From NCBI GenBank assembly GCA_020160935.1, contig JAIUPL010000009.1:62001-126000 (forward strand): 64,000 bases of DNA, written 5' to 3'. The notes beneath the pieces were generated by a model. That model was not told the origin of the DNA. It saw only the letters and a program-made list of their open reading frames with translations, and made no database searches. The number at the start of each line of letters is the position of its first letter. Within the stretch, counting starts at the first letter, position 1. Source of the stretch: Bacteroidota bacterium. GTDB taxonomy: Bacteria > Bacteroidota > Bacteroidia > Chitinophagales > Saprospiraceae. The position numbers and the translations under genes are program-made. Below, piece by piece: positions 34,763 to 44,631 of this stretch.

Positions 34763-35203
34763 TCAACGAAACACCGCTTTCGTATAGTTCAGCGAGAGGC
34801 TTTCCATCGGCCTGCCTGACGACGACGAAGAGGCAGAGGTTTGATAACTCGTAATCAGTACGTTTTCCAGTTCGATTTGCATGTAGTTGTCATCGCCCGA
34901 TTTGCGCACATGCAGAACGGCCTTTTTTATGTGTTTGCCAGACACGGAGGCCTGCATCAGTTTTGGAGAGGAAATGCTCGTTTGTGCGCGCTGAATGCCG
35001 ATGGTTTTGTCGGATCTGTTGATCTGCATGGATTCAATTTCAATCCATTTTTTGTGATCCCGATCGGCCGATTCGCCGTCGACACCGTCGAGTTTCAGAA
35101 AGTAATCTACATGTGCAAAACTTTTTGCCGTCGGATGAGCAGTAGTGAAAGCGCTGGAAATACATACCAGCAGTAAAGCGAACCAAGGTGCCAGATTTTT
35201 CAT
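34763..35203 (-). CDS. Hcp-like (T6SS tube fold) protein with Sec signal peptide
   Basis: A 146-residue protein with a signal peptide (MKNLAPWFALLLVCISSAFT). The mature part, DYFLKLDGVDGESADRDHKKWIEIESMQI, followed by MQASVSGKHIKKAVLHVRKSGDD and YMQIELENVLITSYQTS, carries the Hcp/DUF796 pattern of type VI secretion tube proteins. True T6SS Hcp is not Sec-exported, so this one is probably a periplasmic or surface Hcp-fold protein. No other T6SS gene is in the window. A Ser-rich loop (SASSSSSGRP) is notable. Confidence 0.75.
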   Translation of the reverse strand: MKNLAPWFALLLVCISSAFTTAHPTAKSFAHVDYFLKLDGVDGESADRDHKKWIEIESMQINRSDKTIGIQRAQTSISSPKLMQASVSGKHIKKAVLHVRKSGDDNYMQIELENVLITSYQTSASSSSSGRPMESLSLNYTKAVFR

Positions 35204-35304
35204 GTCTAAAGGTTTGAATTGTGTTGAAAAATGAAATCTGGATACTTGTGTTGGCAGCAGGGAAAATGTACCCGGGAGAGGCGTAGTTTGTTGCCATCAT
35301 TTTG

Positions 35305-35312
35305 TACATTTG
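35305..35312 (+). promoter_or_regulatory. Candidate -7 box of the nucleotidyltransferase module
   Basis: TACATTTG (TAnnTTTG), 26 nt before the ATG at 35338. TTG trinucleotides at 35288-35293 are closer than the usual spacing, so the -33 element is uncertain. Confidence 0.45.
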
Positions 35313-35337
35313 TTTGTTAATCCTATTACATCGCTTT

Positions 35338-35832
35338 ATGCTTCATTTTGACAAACGTGGCTTTTTATTCCCTTATGATGTGATTTTGTCGGACATCCCA
35401 ACGTTTCATCATGCATTTGTGGATAAAATACCAGATCCTGTGCGAATAGAGATTTTTGAAAACTTCATCCAGTTTGCCAAATCATTTCTGGCAGATTTGA
35501 GTTTGGTAAATCTGCAAGTTTTTCTGGACGGAAGTTTTACCACTTTAAAACGCACCCCAAATGATCTGGATATTGTTGTTTGTGTTGATTTGAAAACATT
35601 TCAACGCTACGAATCGCTCTTTCAAACCAAGTATCATCGCCAAGCATTACTGAAGAATCGATTGGATATTTACTTTATCCATGTATATCCAGATAACCAC
35701 CCCAACCACATTTTTACAGAATCTGATCGGCTCTACTGGATAAATCAGTTTACAAGGACAAGACCTGATTATAGAGGGATTATCCACAAAAAAGGTGTAA
35801 TTGAACTCATATTATCTGCTCATGAAATCTAA
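35338..35832 (+). CDS. Nucleotidyltransferase-fold protein (DUF6932-like)
   Basis: A 164-residue protein. The segment FLDGSFTTLKRTPNDLDIVVCVD has the GS-x(9-11)-DxD pattern of the polymerase-beta-like nucleotidyltransferase superfamily, as in DUF6932 and MNT-type proteins. The first half is a helical region; RLDIYFIHVY gives a third acidic residue. Its GC (about 38%) is far below that of its surroundings. It overlaps the next gene by 11 nt. Related two-gene modules act as toxin-antitoxin or defence pairs, which is an inference here. Confidence 0.78.
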   Translation: MLHFDKRGFLFPYDVILSDIPTFHHAFVDKIPDPVRIEIFENFIQFAKSFLADLSLVNLQVFLDGSFTTLKRTPNDLDIVVCVDLKTFQRYESLFQTKYHRQALLKNRLDIYFIHVYPDNHPNHIFTESDRLYWINQFTRTRPDYRGIIHKKGVIELILSAHEI

Positions 35833-36262
35833 ACAGCATAAATCTGAACAGATACAAGCGGAATGGTTAATTCAGCAAATAAAGGAGTTGGATCGCCTTG
35901 TTGCCATGCATCGCACCGGTGAAAGCCACTTTGTTGCAGCACAGTATGAAGAACGACGCTTGCATTATTTCAAGGAACTTGTAAGTCTTCTGATCGACTC
36001 CGAATATAATGTTACCGGCCATGAAACATTCCCCCTTGTAAATGCTTTGATCAGTGAAAATTACAGTTCATCAAAACCTGCTCAAAAAACCTCCACACAA
36101 TCTAAACGCAAGAATGCATTTGAACGAACCCTTGAATTTTATCAAATTCATTCTTTCAGCCAGATACGCCTTCCTTCAGAAACTCAAAAAGATGCTTTGA
36201 AGGGGAATAAAAAAAACAGGTTGATACAAGCAGAAAAAAAGGTTAAGCCATCAACTTCCTGA
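35822..36262 (+). CDS. Unknown partner of the nucleotidyltransferase gene
   Basis: A 146-residue, strongly basic protein with a helical N-terminus (EQIQAEWLIQQIKELDRLVAMHRTG, SHFVAAQYEERRLHYFKELVSLLIDSEYN) and a low-complexity basic tail (TSTQSKRKNAFERT, KKNRLIQAEKKVKPSTS). No domain is recognised. Its ATG lies 11 nt inside the upstream gene, showing translational coupling, and it shares that gene's low GC. A bidirectional terminator follows. It may be the partner (antitoxin, adaptor or effector) of the nucleotidyltransferase. Confidence 0.7.
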   Translation: MKSKQHKSEQIQAEWLIQQIKELDRLVAMHRTGESHFVAAQYEERRLHYFKELVSLLIDSEYNVTGHETFPLVNALISENYSSSKPAQKTSTQSKRKNAFERTLEFYQIHSFSQIRLPSETQKDALKGNKKNRLIQAEKKVKPSTS

Positions 36263-36315
36263 AAAAAAAGAGCCTGCCCTGAGTTTCAGGACAGGCTCTT
36301 TCCATTTTTTATTTT
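36263..36315. terminator. Bidirectional terminator after the low-GC module
   Basis: Stem AGAGCCTG-x-CCTGA / TCAGG-x-CAGGCTCT (36270-36299) with A-rich left and T-rich right flanks, placed between the convergent module and hppA. Confidence 0.85.
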
Positions 36316-36325
36316 CTCGCTCGCC

Positions 36326-38566
36326 TTACTTGATCGGCGCAGCCTCCTGCGTCGTAGCAGGTGCTTGTGTCATCTGCATTTTAGATTCCGGCTGCTTCAT
36401 GATCGAAGAGTGATCGCCTGAAGTGTGGCCGCCCAGGATCGGAGCGATGGCCAGGCCTACCAGGCAGGTCAGTTTGATCAGGATATTCATAGACGGACCA
36501 GAAGTGTCTTTGAACGGGTCGCCCACTGTGTCGCCGGTTACGGCAGCCTTGTGTGGATCGGAGCCTTTGTAATACGTCTGGCCATTGATGTCGACGCCTT
36601 TTTCAAAGGATTTTTTCGCATTGTCCCATGCGCCACCTGCATTCGACTGGAAGATAGCCCACATAACGCCGCTGACGGTTACACCGGCCATGTATCCACC
36701 GAGTGCTTCAGGGCCCATGATAAAACCTACCACGATCGGGGTAATGATGGTGATAAGGCCCGGAGGCATCATTTCGCGCAGGGCAGCGCGCGTAGAAATC
36801 TCCACACAGCGCTGGTAGTCGGCTTTGCCGGTACCTTCCAGCAGCCCCGGAATTTCGCGGAACTGACGGCGTACTTCCTGCACCATGTCCATGGCAGCAC
36901 GGCCTACACTCTGCATGGCGAAGGCGGAGAATACCACCGGAATCATGCCGCCCAGGAACAGGGCTGCCAGCACATTGGCTTTAAAAATATTGATACCTTC
37001 GATGCCGGTAAAATTCACATATGCAGCAAACAGGCCCAGGGCCGTGAGTGCAGCAGAAGCGATGGCAAAACCTTTACCGATAGCAGCCGTGGTGTTGCCC
37101 ACAGAGTCGAGAATATCCGTACGGCCGCGTACTTCTTTGGGCAATTCGCTCATTTCAGCAATACCACCAGCATTGTCGGCAATCGGGCCGAAAGCGTCGA
37201 TAGCCAACTGCATGGCTGTGGTAGCCATCATTGCCGAAGCGGCAATGGCTACACCGTAGAAACCTGCCAGCGAGTATGTACCCCAGATCGCACCGGCAAA
37301 CAGCACGATCGGCATCCAGGTGCTCAGCATGCCCGTAGCAAGACCGGCGATGACGTTGGTAGCATGGCCCGTAGCCGACTGGCGTACGATGTTGAGGATC
37401 GGTTTTTTACCGAGGCCCGTGTAATATTCTGTGATGGCGGAAATCAGTGCGCCTACCACGAGGCCCACCACTACGGCGCCAAATACATTTATATTGCTCA
37501 CAATCACAGCACCACCCACGAGGCTCATAGTCATGGTCTCGGGCAGCATCCACTGAATCAACGGATAACAAGCCACACCGGTGATGATGATACTCACCCA
37601 GTTGCCACGGTTCAAAGCAGCCTGTACAGCATCGGAGTCTACTTCTTTGTCAGCGTTTACGCGCACGAGCAGCATACCAATGATGGAGAAAAGAATGCCC
37701 AGACCGGCAATCATAATCGGCAGCAGAATTGGGCCGATACCACCGAATGCATCCTGAATGCCTGCGGAATCGCGGATGACCGAGTTACCCAGTACCATGG
37801 TAGCCAGTACGGTAGCCACATAGGAACCGAAAAGGTCGGCGCCCATACCTGCCACGTCGCCTACGTTGTCGCCCACGTTGTCGGCGATGGTAGCAGGGTT
37901 GCGCGGATCGTCTTCCGGAATACCGGCTTCTACCTTGCCTACGAGGTCGGCGCCTACGTCGGCAGCCTTGGTGTAAATACCACCGCCTACGCGTGCGAAC
38001 AGTGCGATCGATTCAGCGCCCAGCGAGAAACCGGCGAGTACTTCCAATACGCGCGACATTTGCTCGTAGCCATCTACGCCATAGGAACCGCCCATGAAGA
38101 AGTTATAGAACAGTGCAAAAAGCAGGCTCAAGCCCAGTACAGCCAGACCGGCTACACCGAGGCCCATCACTGAACCGCCGTTGAACGACACTTTCAGTGC
38201 CTGTGCGAGGCTGGTGCGAGCAGCCTGCGTGGTGCGCACATTGGCTTTGGTAGCAATACGCATGCCCATAAAACCTGCCAGTACGGAAAATGATGCACCA
38301 ATTACAAATGCAAATACGATCAGTGGGTGACTGGTCGTTACCTGTGTGCCCAGCCAGCCCAGCAGCGCGGCAGCAATCAGTACGAAAATGGCCAGTACGC
38401 GGTATTCCGCTTTGAGGAATGCCATGGCGCCATCAGCAATATTTTTGGCAATGCCCTGCATTTTTTCATCACCGGCATCCTGTTTGCTGACCCAGCCCTG
38501 CAACAGGAACATATACAAGAGGCCCGCTACCCCAAAAAACGGAAGTACGTAAATTAAGGAACTCAT
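36326..38566 (-). CDS. hppA: Membrane-bound ion-translocating pyrophosphatase (K+-dependent type)
   Basis: A 746-residue integral membrane enzyme with about 16 helices that uses pyrophosphate to pump H+ or Na+. The substrate motif [46 protein letters not shown] is intact, and [11 protein letters not shown] carries the Ala that marks the K+-dependent class (K+-independent enzymes have Lys). The ion pumped cannot be decided by eye. A C-terminal tail ([13 protein letters not shown]) is extra. The -7 box TACTTTTG on the minus strand (38646-38653) lies about 80 bp upstream. Confidence 0.96.
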   Translation of the reverse strand: MSSLIYVLPFFGVAGLLYMFLLQGWVSKQDAGDEKMQGIAKNIADGAMAFLKAEYRVLAIFVLIAAALLGWLGTQVTTSHPLIVFAFVIGASFSVLAGFMGMRIATKANVRTTQAARTSLAQALKVSFNGGSVMGLGVAGLAVLGLSLLFALFYNFFMGGSYGVDGYEQMSRVLEVLAGFSLGAESIALFARVGGGIYTKAADVGADLVGKVEAGIPEDDPRNPATIADNVGDNVGDVAGMGADLFGSYVATVLATMVLGNSVIRDSAGIQDAFGGIGPILLPIMIAGLGILFSIIGMLLVRVNADKEVDSDAVQAALNRGNWVSIIITGVACYPLIQWMLPETMTMSLVGGAVIVSNINVFGAVVVGLVVGALISAITEYYTGLGKKPILNIVRQSATGHATNVIAGLATGMLSTWMPIVLFAGAIWGTYSLAGFYGVAIAASAMMATTAMQLAIDAFGPIADNAGGIAEMSELPKEVRGRTDILDSVGNTTAAIGKGFAIASAALTALGLFAAYVNFTGIEGINIFKANVLAALFLGGMIPVVFSAFAMQSVGRAAMDMVQEVRRQFREIPGLLEGTGKADYQRCVEISTRAALREMMPPGLITIITPIVVGFIMGPEALGGYMAGVTVSGVMWAIFQSNAGGAWDNAKKSFEKGVDINGQTYYKGSDPHKAAVTGDTVGDPFKDTSGPSMNILIKLTCLVGLAIAPILGGHTSGDHSSIMKQPESKMQMTQAPATTQEAAPIK

Positions 38567-38645
38567 CCGTTAAGTTTTGTTTTGACGTGAAAAGTTAGAA
38601 TATCCGAAATGGCCATTTAATAACTGTATGCGGCCAAAACGGCGG

Positions 38646-38653
38646 CAAAAGTA
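38646..38653 (-). promoter_or_regulatory. Candidate -7 box of hppA
   Basis: The complement reads TACTTTTG (TAnnTTTG), about 80 bp before the hppA start at 38566. No clear TTG is found at -33. Confidence 0.5.
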
Positions 38654-38726
38654 CAGAATTTTATTTTCCGGCATACTTTCCTGCATGGAAATAGTATAAT
38701 TCAAGACAACCCGTTCGGCTTCGCCC

Positions 38727-38734
38727 GTACATTT
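38727..38734 (+). promoter_or_regulatory. Candidate -7 box of the PafA-like gene
   Basis: TACATTTG, 30 nt before the ATG at 38765. It follows directly on a CGTTCGGCTTCGCC stretch that recurs at 57378, 57600 and 63240. Confidence 0.55.
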
Positions 38735-38764
38735 GCGCCTTCTTCTTACTGTCAATATTCCAGA

Positions 38765-40420
38765 ATGCTTCGAAAAGTATTTTTCCCGCTCTGTCTTGTA
38801 TTCATGTCCAGGATGCTTCCTGCCCAGCAAACGCAGCCTGCTCAACCCAAACTGATAGTTGGCATCGTAGTCGATCAGATGCGCTATGATTTTCTGTATC
38901 GCTATCAGGCAAAATATTCCCCCGGCGGCTTCAAACGCCTGCTGTCAGAAGGTTTCACTTGCGAAGACGTCCGCTATAATTATGTGCCTACCTACACAGC
39001 ACCCGGGCACAGCGCTATTTACAGTGGTGCTACACCTTCGGTAAATGGAATTATCGGCAACGACTGGTGGGACCCGGAATGGGGCGAACACCGATACGTG
39101 ACGACCGACAAACGGTACCGCCCGGTTGGAACCAACAACAACAAGGCAGGGCAGCATTCACCGTCGGTATTGCTCTCCACTACCATTACCGACGAATTGC
39201 GCCTGTCCAATAATTTCCAGTCGAAAGTTGTAGGCGTTTGCCTGAAAGACCGGGCCAGTATCCTGCCTGCCGGTCATATTCCCAATGCCTGTTACTGGTT
39301 CGACGACTCCACGGGCAATTGGATAACATCTTCCTATTACCCCGATTCGTTGGGCCTGCCAGAATGGGTACAGTCATTCAACGCCCGTCGTTTACCGGCA
39401 AAATATCTTTCTCAACCCTGGGCCACCGATTCGAGCCTTCAGTACAACGAAAGTTTTGCCGGCTGGGACCGCTACAACAAAGGCAAATACGGCAAATTTT
39501 CAGGGTCTATGCCCTACAATCTGCCTGAAATGTACAAAACACAGGGATTCGGCGTGATTCGGTTCACCCCCATGGGCAGTACCCTCACCACGGACTTTGC
39601 CATCGAAGCGATCGAAAAAATGGGACTCGGCCTGGATGCCTACCCCGATTTTCTTTGCCTGAGTTATTCCAGTACCGACTACTGCGCGCACCAGTTTGGC
39701 ATCCACGGCGAAGAAACCGAAGATGTGTATATCAAACTCGACCGCGACCTGGCCCGTATCCTGGATTTTCTGGATAAAAAATTCGGAAAAAACAATGTAC
39801 TGGTTTTCCTCACAGCCGATCATGGGGGCGGCGAAACGCCGGTACACATGAACGACCTGCGCATTCCGGCCGGTGTTTTTGAAGAAAGCAAACTGGAAGC
39901 CAACCTGGAAAATTTTCTGGCTGTACAATTAGGCTCCACAGGCGATTTTATCCACGATGTGTCCAATCAGCAAATCTGGCTCAATTGGGAAGCCATTGCC
40001 GACCTCGACCTCAATCCGGAAGACCTGGCCCACAACATCATCGAATACCTGCGCGCTCAAAAAGGGGTGTATGACGCCTTCACACGCGATGAAGTGATGT
40101 CGTACCCCATCGAATTCCCTTATGCTTCCGAAACACGCCGCGGACTGCACCCCCGCCGCTCTGGCGACGTACTCTTTCAACTCGATCCGGGCTGGCACTC
40201 CGATGACAACCTGTTCAAACTCGGCGGCGCCACCCATGGCTCGCCTTACGCCTACGACACGCATGTGCCGCTGTTGTGGTATGGCTGGAAAGTACCACAC
40301 GGCGTGAGTTATACCCCCTGGAATATTACCGATATTGCCCCTACACTGTCGGCTATGCTGCGTATCGCCCGGCCGAGCGGTACCACAGGCGTGGTGATGG
40401 AGGAGGTTTTCAAGCAATAA
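38765..40420 (+). CDS. Alkaline phosphatase superfamily (PafA-like) enzyme, exported
   Basis: A 551-residue exported phosphatase with a signal peptide (MLRKVFFPLCLVFMSRMLPAQ). The nucleophile Thr lies in YVPTYTAPGHSAIYSG, followed by NDWWD, and the metal ligands are visible in IVVDQMRYDF, SSTDYCAHQFG, TADHGGGETP and THGSPYAYDTHVP, the arrangement of PafA-type calcium-requiring alkaline phosphatases. It would release phosphate from monoesters in the periplasm. It diverges from hppA, and a family A hairpin follows its stop. The family is sure; the substrate range is inferred. Confidence 0.92.
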   Translation: MLRKVFFPLCLVFMSRMLPAQQTQPAQPKLIVGIVVDQMRYDFLYRYQAKYSPGGFKRLLSEGFTCEDVRYNYVPTYTAPGHSAIYSGATPSVNGIIGNDWWDPEWGEHRYVTTDKRYRPVGTNNNKAGQHSPSVLLSTTITDELRLSNNFQSKVVGVCLKDRASILPAGHIPNACYWFDDSTGNWITSSYYPDSLGLPEWVQSFNARRLPAKYLSQPWATDSSLQYNESFAGWDRYNKGKYGKFSGSMPYNLPEMYKTQGFGVIRFTPMGSTLTTDFAIEAIEKMGLGLDAYPDFLCLSYSSTDYCAHQFGIHGEETEDVYIKLDRDLARILDFLDKKFGKNNVLVFLTADHGGGETPVHMNDLRIPAGVFEESKLEANLENFLAVQLGSTGDFIHDVSNQQIWLNWEAIADLDLNPEDLAHNIIEYLRAQKGVYDAFTRDEVMSYPIEFPYASETRRGLHPRRSGDVLFQLDPGWHSDDNLFKLGGATHGSPYAYDTHVPLLWYGWKVPHGVSYTPWNITDIAPTLSAMLRIARPSGTTGVVMEEVFKQ

Positions 40421-40564
40421 AAGTCCTGAGTCCTGAGTCCTAAGTCCTAAGTCCTTAGAGTACACCTGTCTACTATTGGCTTCAGTTTGAAGAATAACCA
40501 AGGGTAAACAGGTGTACTCTACAAACTCAGGACTTAGGACTCAGGACTTAGGACTCCCGACTCA
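40420..40564. repeat. Family A long inverted repeat (copy 8)
   Basis: Arms AGTCCTGAGTCCTGAGTCC and the complement with units in a different order, core TTAGAGTACACCTGT / ACAGGTGTACTCTACAA, loop with TACTATTGGC and CCAAGGGTAA. The GH2 gene's TGA (40562-40564) is in the right end. Confidence 0.9.
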
Positions 40565-42994
40565 TTTCACTTCCACCTCCACACTCCCCATCTTCAGCCC
40601 CTGCGCTGAGGCACTCAATTTGCAGGCTCCCTTTTTCCGGTCCGACTGCACGATGACCTGGCATTTGCCATTGAACAGGCTGCGTTTCCAGATTTGTCCT
40701 GCCGGGTACTGATCCGGTTCGTGGCAACTCGGGTCGCCATTGCCGACGCCGATAATGTGCGCATTTCCCGACAGGTCAAATTGAACAAGCAGATTGGCAT
40801 CGGGCACTTCACGGCCCTGGCTGTCTTTGGCGCTTACATTGATTACGGTCGCGTCGCGGCCATCTGCAAGGATACTTTTACGGTCGGTGGAGAGTACGAT
40901 TTCTACAGGTGCCCCCGTGGTTTCTACAGCATAAGTGGTTTTGCGGCCACCTTTCTCACCCACGGCTTCGAGTTTGCCAGGGGCGTAGGGCACCGACCAG
41001 TTGAGGTGACCGTTGCGGGGCATGGTCTTTTTACCGAGACTGGCGCCGTTGAGGAAAAGTTCGACGGTTTCCATATTGGAATTTACCCACACATCGATGT
41101 TCTGGCCTTCCCGTCCTTTCCAGTTCCAGTGTGGTGAAATGTGCACCACATCTTTGCCCGTCCACCACGACCGGTAGTAGTAGTAGATATTTTTCGGGAA
41201 ACCGCACATGTCGAGGATGCCAAAGTGCGAATTGATATTCGGCCACTGAAACGGTGTAGGTTCGCCACGATAATCGAAACCCGTCCAGATAAAACCGCCC
41301 ATATTCCAGGGCTGATCGGCAACGACCGTCCACCATTGTTCGGCGGTGCTGGCCCACCAGGGATAACTGATGTCCTGATCGGGTACGTAGCCGATGATGG
41401 AGTCGCGTACAAAAATACCCCGTGTACTCACGGTGCTGCCCATTTCTGTGCCTACGATGGGTTGTGTAGGGTGGTCATTGTGATAGGGCCCCATGGCATT
41501 TACACGGTAATTGAACCCGCGCACCGGAATCACTTCATTGATGCCGGGAAAAACATTCGCGAGGTCGGAGGCATAGGTGCAAGTGCGCGTGGGGTCGAGT
41601 TGGCGTTGTTTTTCAATTAAAGTTTGAGCCACGCGGCGGCCGTTGGAGTTCCATTGCACATAAAATTCTTCATTACCGATCGACCACATAAACACCGACG
41701 GGTGGTTGCGGTCGCGGCGGATGAGTCGTTCCAGTTGGTCGAGGTATTCCGGGCTGCTGTTGAGCAGGCGGTTTTCGTCGAGCACCAGCATGCCCAGGCT
41801 GTCGCAAGCGTCGAGCAGTTCGGGCGTGGGCGGGTTGTGGCTGGTGCGGTAGGCATTCACGCCCATTTCCTTGAGCAATCGGATGCGGTAGTATTGCAGG
41901 TAGTCGGGCAAAGCGCTGCCCACCCCGGCATGATCCTGGTGGCAATTGACGCCCTGAATTTTAACGGGTTTGCCATTGAGCAGCAGCCCTTGTGTGCTGT
42001 TGATCGTCACGGTGCGCACCCCGAGCCGGGTCACCATGCTGTCGAGCGTTTTTCCACCGGAGCGCACTACGGCCACTACGTTGTACAAATAAGGGTCTTC
42101 CAGCGACCACAGGTGCGGCTTGAGAAGAATGGCCTCCTGTTGCACGTCCTTTTCGCCAAATGCAGGAATACGAATGGGGCGGGGTATGCTCTTGGCTACT
42201 TTTTTGCCATTGCGATCGGTGACGTAAAACGACAAGATGGCCGAAGCGGGTTTCAGGTGGCGGTTCCGAACCGTGGTTTCCACTTTTACCATTGCCATAT
42301 TTTGTTGCACACTGGTATGCACAAACAGCCCGCCTTCGGCAATGTGTACGTTGTTGAACTGTTCCAGCCAAACGTGCCGGTAAATGCCTGCGCCCTCGTA
42401 AAACCAGCCTTCGTACTGCGTGGCGTCCACGCGCACCGTCACGATATTGGGTTTGTCGAAATACAGGTAATCAGTGATGTCGTACGACACGCCGATGTAG
42501 CCGCTTTCATTCGTGCCGAGGTAAAAACCGTTTACCCAGGCCTGGCTGTTGCGGTACACGCCATCGAAACGCAGCACAAAGCGATTGCTCGAATCGCTGC
42601 GGGCTACTTCGAATTTTTTGCGGTACCAGCCGATGCTTGTTTCAGGGAACAAACCTCCCACAGGCTTGTAGCCGTGCCCCATCACATCGCCGTCGGCCGA
42701 TTGAACGAAAGGCAGTGCTACGGCCCAGTCGTGTGGCAATTGCACGTTTTGCCAGTCGCTGTCGTCAAATTTTTCGGTCATCGGCGTATTGCCTTCCGAC
42801 TTGCTCGACTTGGCGAAAACATTGGGAATACCGTAGTTGAAATCCTTTTTCACATCGGCCGCATGGCCCAGGTGAAATTTCCAGCCGTCGTCGAAATTTT
42901 GAATACTACGCAGGGACGGCGCAGCGGGCTGGGCAAAAAGGCCTGCTACTGCGAGCAACAGCAGGCTCAGGAGACTTGTTTTTTGAATAAACAT
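40562..42994 (-). CDS. GH2 family beta-galactosidase-type hydrolase, exported
   Basis: An 810-residue glycoside hydrolase family 2 enzyme with a signal peptide (MFIQKTSLLSLLLLAVAGLFAQ). After the sugar-binding and Ig-like domains the TIM barrel has the acid/base Glu in MWSIGNEEFYV and a Glu in PIVGTEMGSTVSTRG as the nucleophile. The remainder (about 590-810) is a DUF4982 and Ig-like tail. It would cleave beta-galactosides or related glycosides in the periplasm. The stop is in a family A arm. The minus-strand box TAGGTTTG (43026-43033) lies 32 bp upstream. Confidence 0.93.
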   Translation of the reverse strand: MFIQKTSLLSLLLLAVAGLFAQPAAPSLRSIQNFDDGWKFHLGHAADVKKDFNYGIPNVFAKSSKSEGNTPMTEKFDDSDWQNVQLPHDWAVALPFVQSADGDVMGHGYKPVGGLFPETSIGWYRKKFEVARSDSSNRFVLRFDGVYRNSQAWVNGFYLGTNESGYIGVSYDITDYLYFDKPNIVTVRVDATQYEGWFYEGAGIYRHVWLEQFNNVHIAEGGLFVHTSVQQNMAMVKVETTVRNRHLKPASAILSFYVTDRNGKKVAKSIPRPIRIPAFGEKDVQQEAILLKPHLWSLEDPYLYNVVAVVRSGGKTLDSMVTRLGVRTVTINSTQGLLLNGKPVKIQGVNCHQDHAGVGSALPDYLQYYRIRLLKEMGVNAYRTSHNPPTPELLDACDSLGMLVLDENRLLNSSPEYLDQLERLIRRDRNHPSVFMWSIGNEEFYVQWNSNGRRVAQTLIEKQRQLDPTRTCTYASDLANVFPGINEVIPVRGFNYRVNAMGPYHNDHPTQPIVGTEMGSTVSTRGIFVRDSIIGYVPDQDISYPWWASTAEQWWTVVADQPWNMGGFIWTGFDYRGEPTPFQWPNINSHFGILDMCGFPKNIYYYYRSWWTGKDVVHISPHWNWKGREGQNIDVWVNSNMETVELFLNGASLGKKTMPRNGHLNWSVPYAPGKLEAVGEKGGRKTTYAVETTGAPVEIVLSTDRKSILADGRDATVINVSAKDSQGREVPDANLLVQFDLSGNAHIIGVGNGDPSCHEPDQYPAGQIWKRSLFNGKCQVIVQSDRKKGACKLSASAQGLKMGSVEVEVK

Positions 42995-43025
42995 GGTGCG
43001 TGGCAGTTGACATGGTTGAAGTGTG

Positions 43026-43033
43026 CAAACCTA
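43026..43033 (-). promoter_or_regulatory. Candidate -7 box of the GH2 gene
   Basis: The complement reads TAGGTTTG (TAnnTTTG) with about 32 nt to the start at 42994. No TTG at the expected -33 position. Confidence 0.45.
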
Positions 43034-43179
43034 CCACGTTCGGGCGACATTGGGAGGCAGTACCTTCACTTGCAATACAATGGAGGCAAATTATACAATT
43101 GTCAACCCTATGGCAGGTATCCTTCTAATCCTTTTAATCTCAAAAATCCTGATTCTCACCTCTCGCTTCTCACCTCTAA

Positions 43180-44625
43180 CTACCCAATACACACATACTT
43201 CACCTCCAAAAACTCTTCCAGCCCGTATTTGGAGCCTTCGCGCCCGATACCACTTTCTTTCATGCCGCCAAAGGGCGCAACGGTGGTAGCAATTAAACCG
43301 GTATTCACGCCGATCATGCCGTAGTCGAGCGCTTCGGATACGCGAAACACACGGCCCACGTCTCGCCCATAAAAGTAAGCGGCCAGGCCGTAGGGCGTAT
43401 CGTTGGCGATACGAATGGCTTCTTCTTCCGTTTCAAAGCGCGTGACAGGCGCCACAGGGCCAAAAATCTCTTCCTGCATGATCTGCATGCTGCTGTCGAC
43501 ATCGGCCAGTACAGTGGCTTCGTAAAAAGTACCCGTCAGGGCATGCCCGCCCGTCAGCAGCCTTGCACCTTTTTGAGTGGCATCGCCCACGAGGCGCTGC
43601 ACCTTGTCGAGCGCTTCCGTATTGATGAGTGGTCCAATTTGCACACCTTGTTCGGTGCCGGGACCAATTTTTTGGCGCTGCACGGCCTGGCTGAATTTTT
43701 CCAGAAAAGCGTCATACACGCTGCCTTGTACCAGAATTCGGTTGGCGCACACGCAGGTTTGTCCGGCATTGCGGTATTTGGAGGCGATGGCGCCATCCAC
43801 GGCAGCATCCAGGTCGGCATCGTCGAATACGATGAAAGGTGCATTCCCGCCCAGTTCGAGCGATATTTTTTTCACGGTATCGGCACACTGGCGCATGAGG
43901 AGTTTGCCGATTTCGGTACTTCCGGTAAAAGATAGTTTGCGCACCGTGGGGCTATCGGTCAGCGTTTTTCCGATGGTCGGGGCATCCATTCCGGTGACGA
44001 TATTGATGACGCCCGCAGGAAACCCGGCTTGCAGCGCCAGTTCGGCCAGTGCAAGAGCAGAGAGCGGCGTTTCTTCTGAAGGTTTGATTACTACGGTACA
44101 ACCTGCTGCCAGGGCAGGCGCTACTTTGCGTGTAATCATGGCATTGGGAAAGTTCCAGGGCGTGATGGCCGCCACCACGCCTACGGGCTGCTTGGTCACC
44201 AGCAGGTGCAGGCCCGGCTGGTGCGGCGGGATGACGTCGCCATAAGCGCGTTTGCCTTCTTCTGCAAACCACTCGATGAAAGTAGCGCCGTAGCGCACTT
44301 CGCCACGCGCTTCTGCCAGCGGTTTGCCCTGTTCGAGGGTCATGAGCAAGCCGAGGTCTTCGGCGTGCGCGAGGATCAGGTCGTGCCAGCGGCGCAGGAT
44401 GCCTGCGCGCACCGTAGCCGTTTTGGATCGCCAGGCAGGGAGTGCCGCTTCGGCAGCAGCAATGGCCCGTTGCGTTTCCGCAGCCCCGCAATCGGCCACC
44501 TGTGCCAGCACCTCGCCATTGGCCGGGTTGGTCACGGGGAAGGTTTTGCCGGAATCGGCAGTGATCCATTCATTTCCGATAAAAGCCTGATGGCGCAGCA
44601 GCGCGGAATCTTTCAAAAAAGACAT
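43180..44625 (-). CDS. gabD: NAD(P)-dependent succinate-semialdehyde dehydrogenase (GabD type)
   Basis: A 481-residue aldehyde dehydrogenase. It shows TPWNFPNAMITRK, the general-base Glu in LELGGNAPFIVF and the nucleophile in NAGQTCVCANRILVQ, the double-Cys arrangement seen in GabD enzymes that oxidise succinate semialdehyde to succinate. It has no signal peptide. It is the last gene of a minus-strand run with the MFS gene 6 bp upstream. A one-armed CTCACCTCT repeat lies at its 3' flank (about 43150-43175). The substrate assignment is by family resemblance. Confidence 0.9.
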   Translation of the reverse strand: MSFLKDSALLRHQAFIGNEWITADSGKTFPVTNPANGEVLAQVADCGAAETQRAIAAAEAALPAWRSKTATVRAGILRRWHDLILAHAEDLGLLMTLEQGKPLAEARGEVRYGATFIEWFAEEGKRAYGDVIPPHQPGLHLLVTKQPVGVVAAITPWNFPNAMITRKVAPALAAGCTVVIKPSEETPLSALALAELALQAGFPAGVINIVTGMDAPTIGKTLTDSPTVRKLSFTGSTEIGKLLMRQCADTVKKISLELGGNAPFIVFDDADLDAAVDGAIASKYRNAGQTCVCANRILVQGSVYDAFLEKFSQAVQRQKIGPGTEQGVQIGPLINTEALDKVQRLVGDATQKGARLLTGGHALTGTFYEATVLADVDSSMQIMQEEIFGPVAPVTRFETEEEAIRIANDTPYGLAAYFYGRDVGRVFRVSEALDYGMIGVNTGLIATTVAPFGGMKESGIGREGSKYGLEEFLEVKYVCIG

Positions 44626-44631
44626 AGGATG

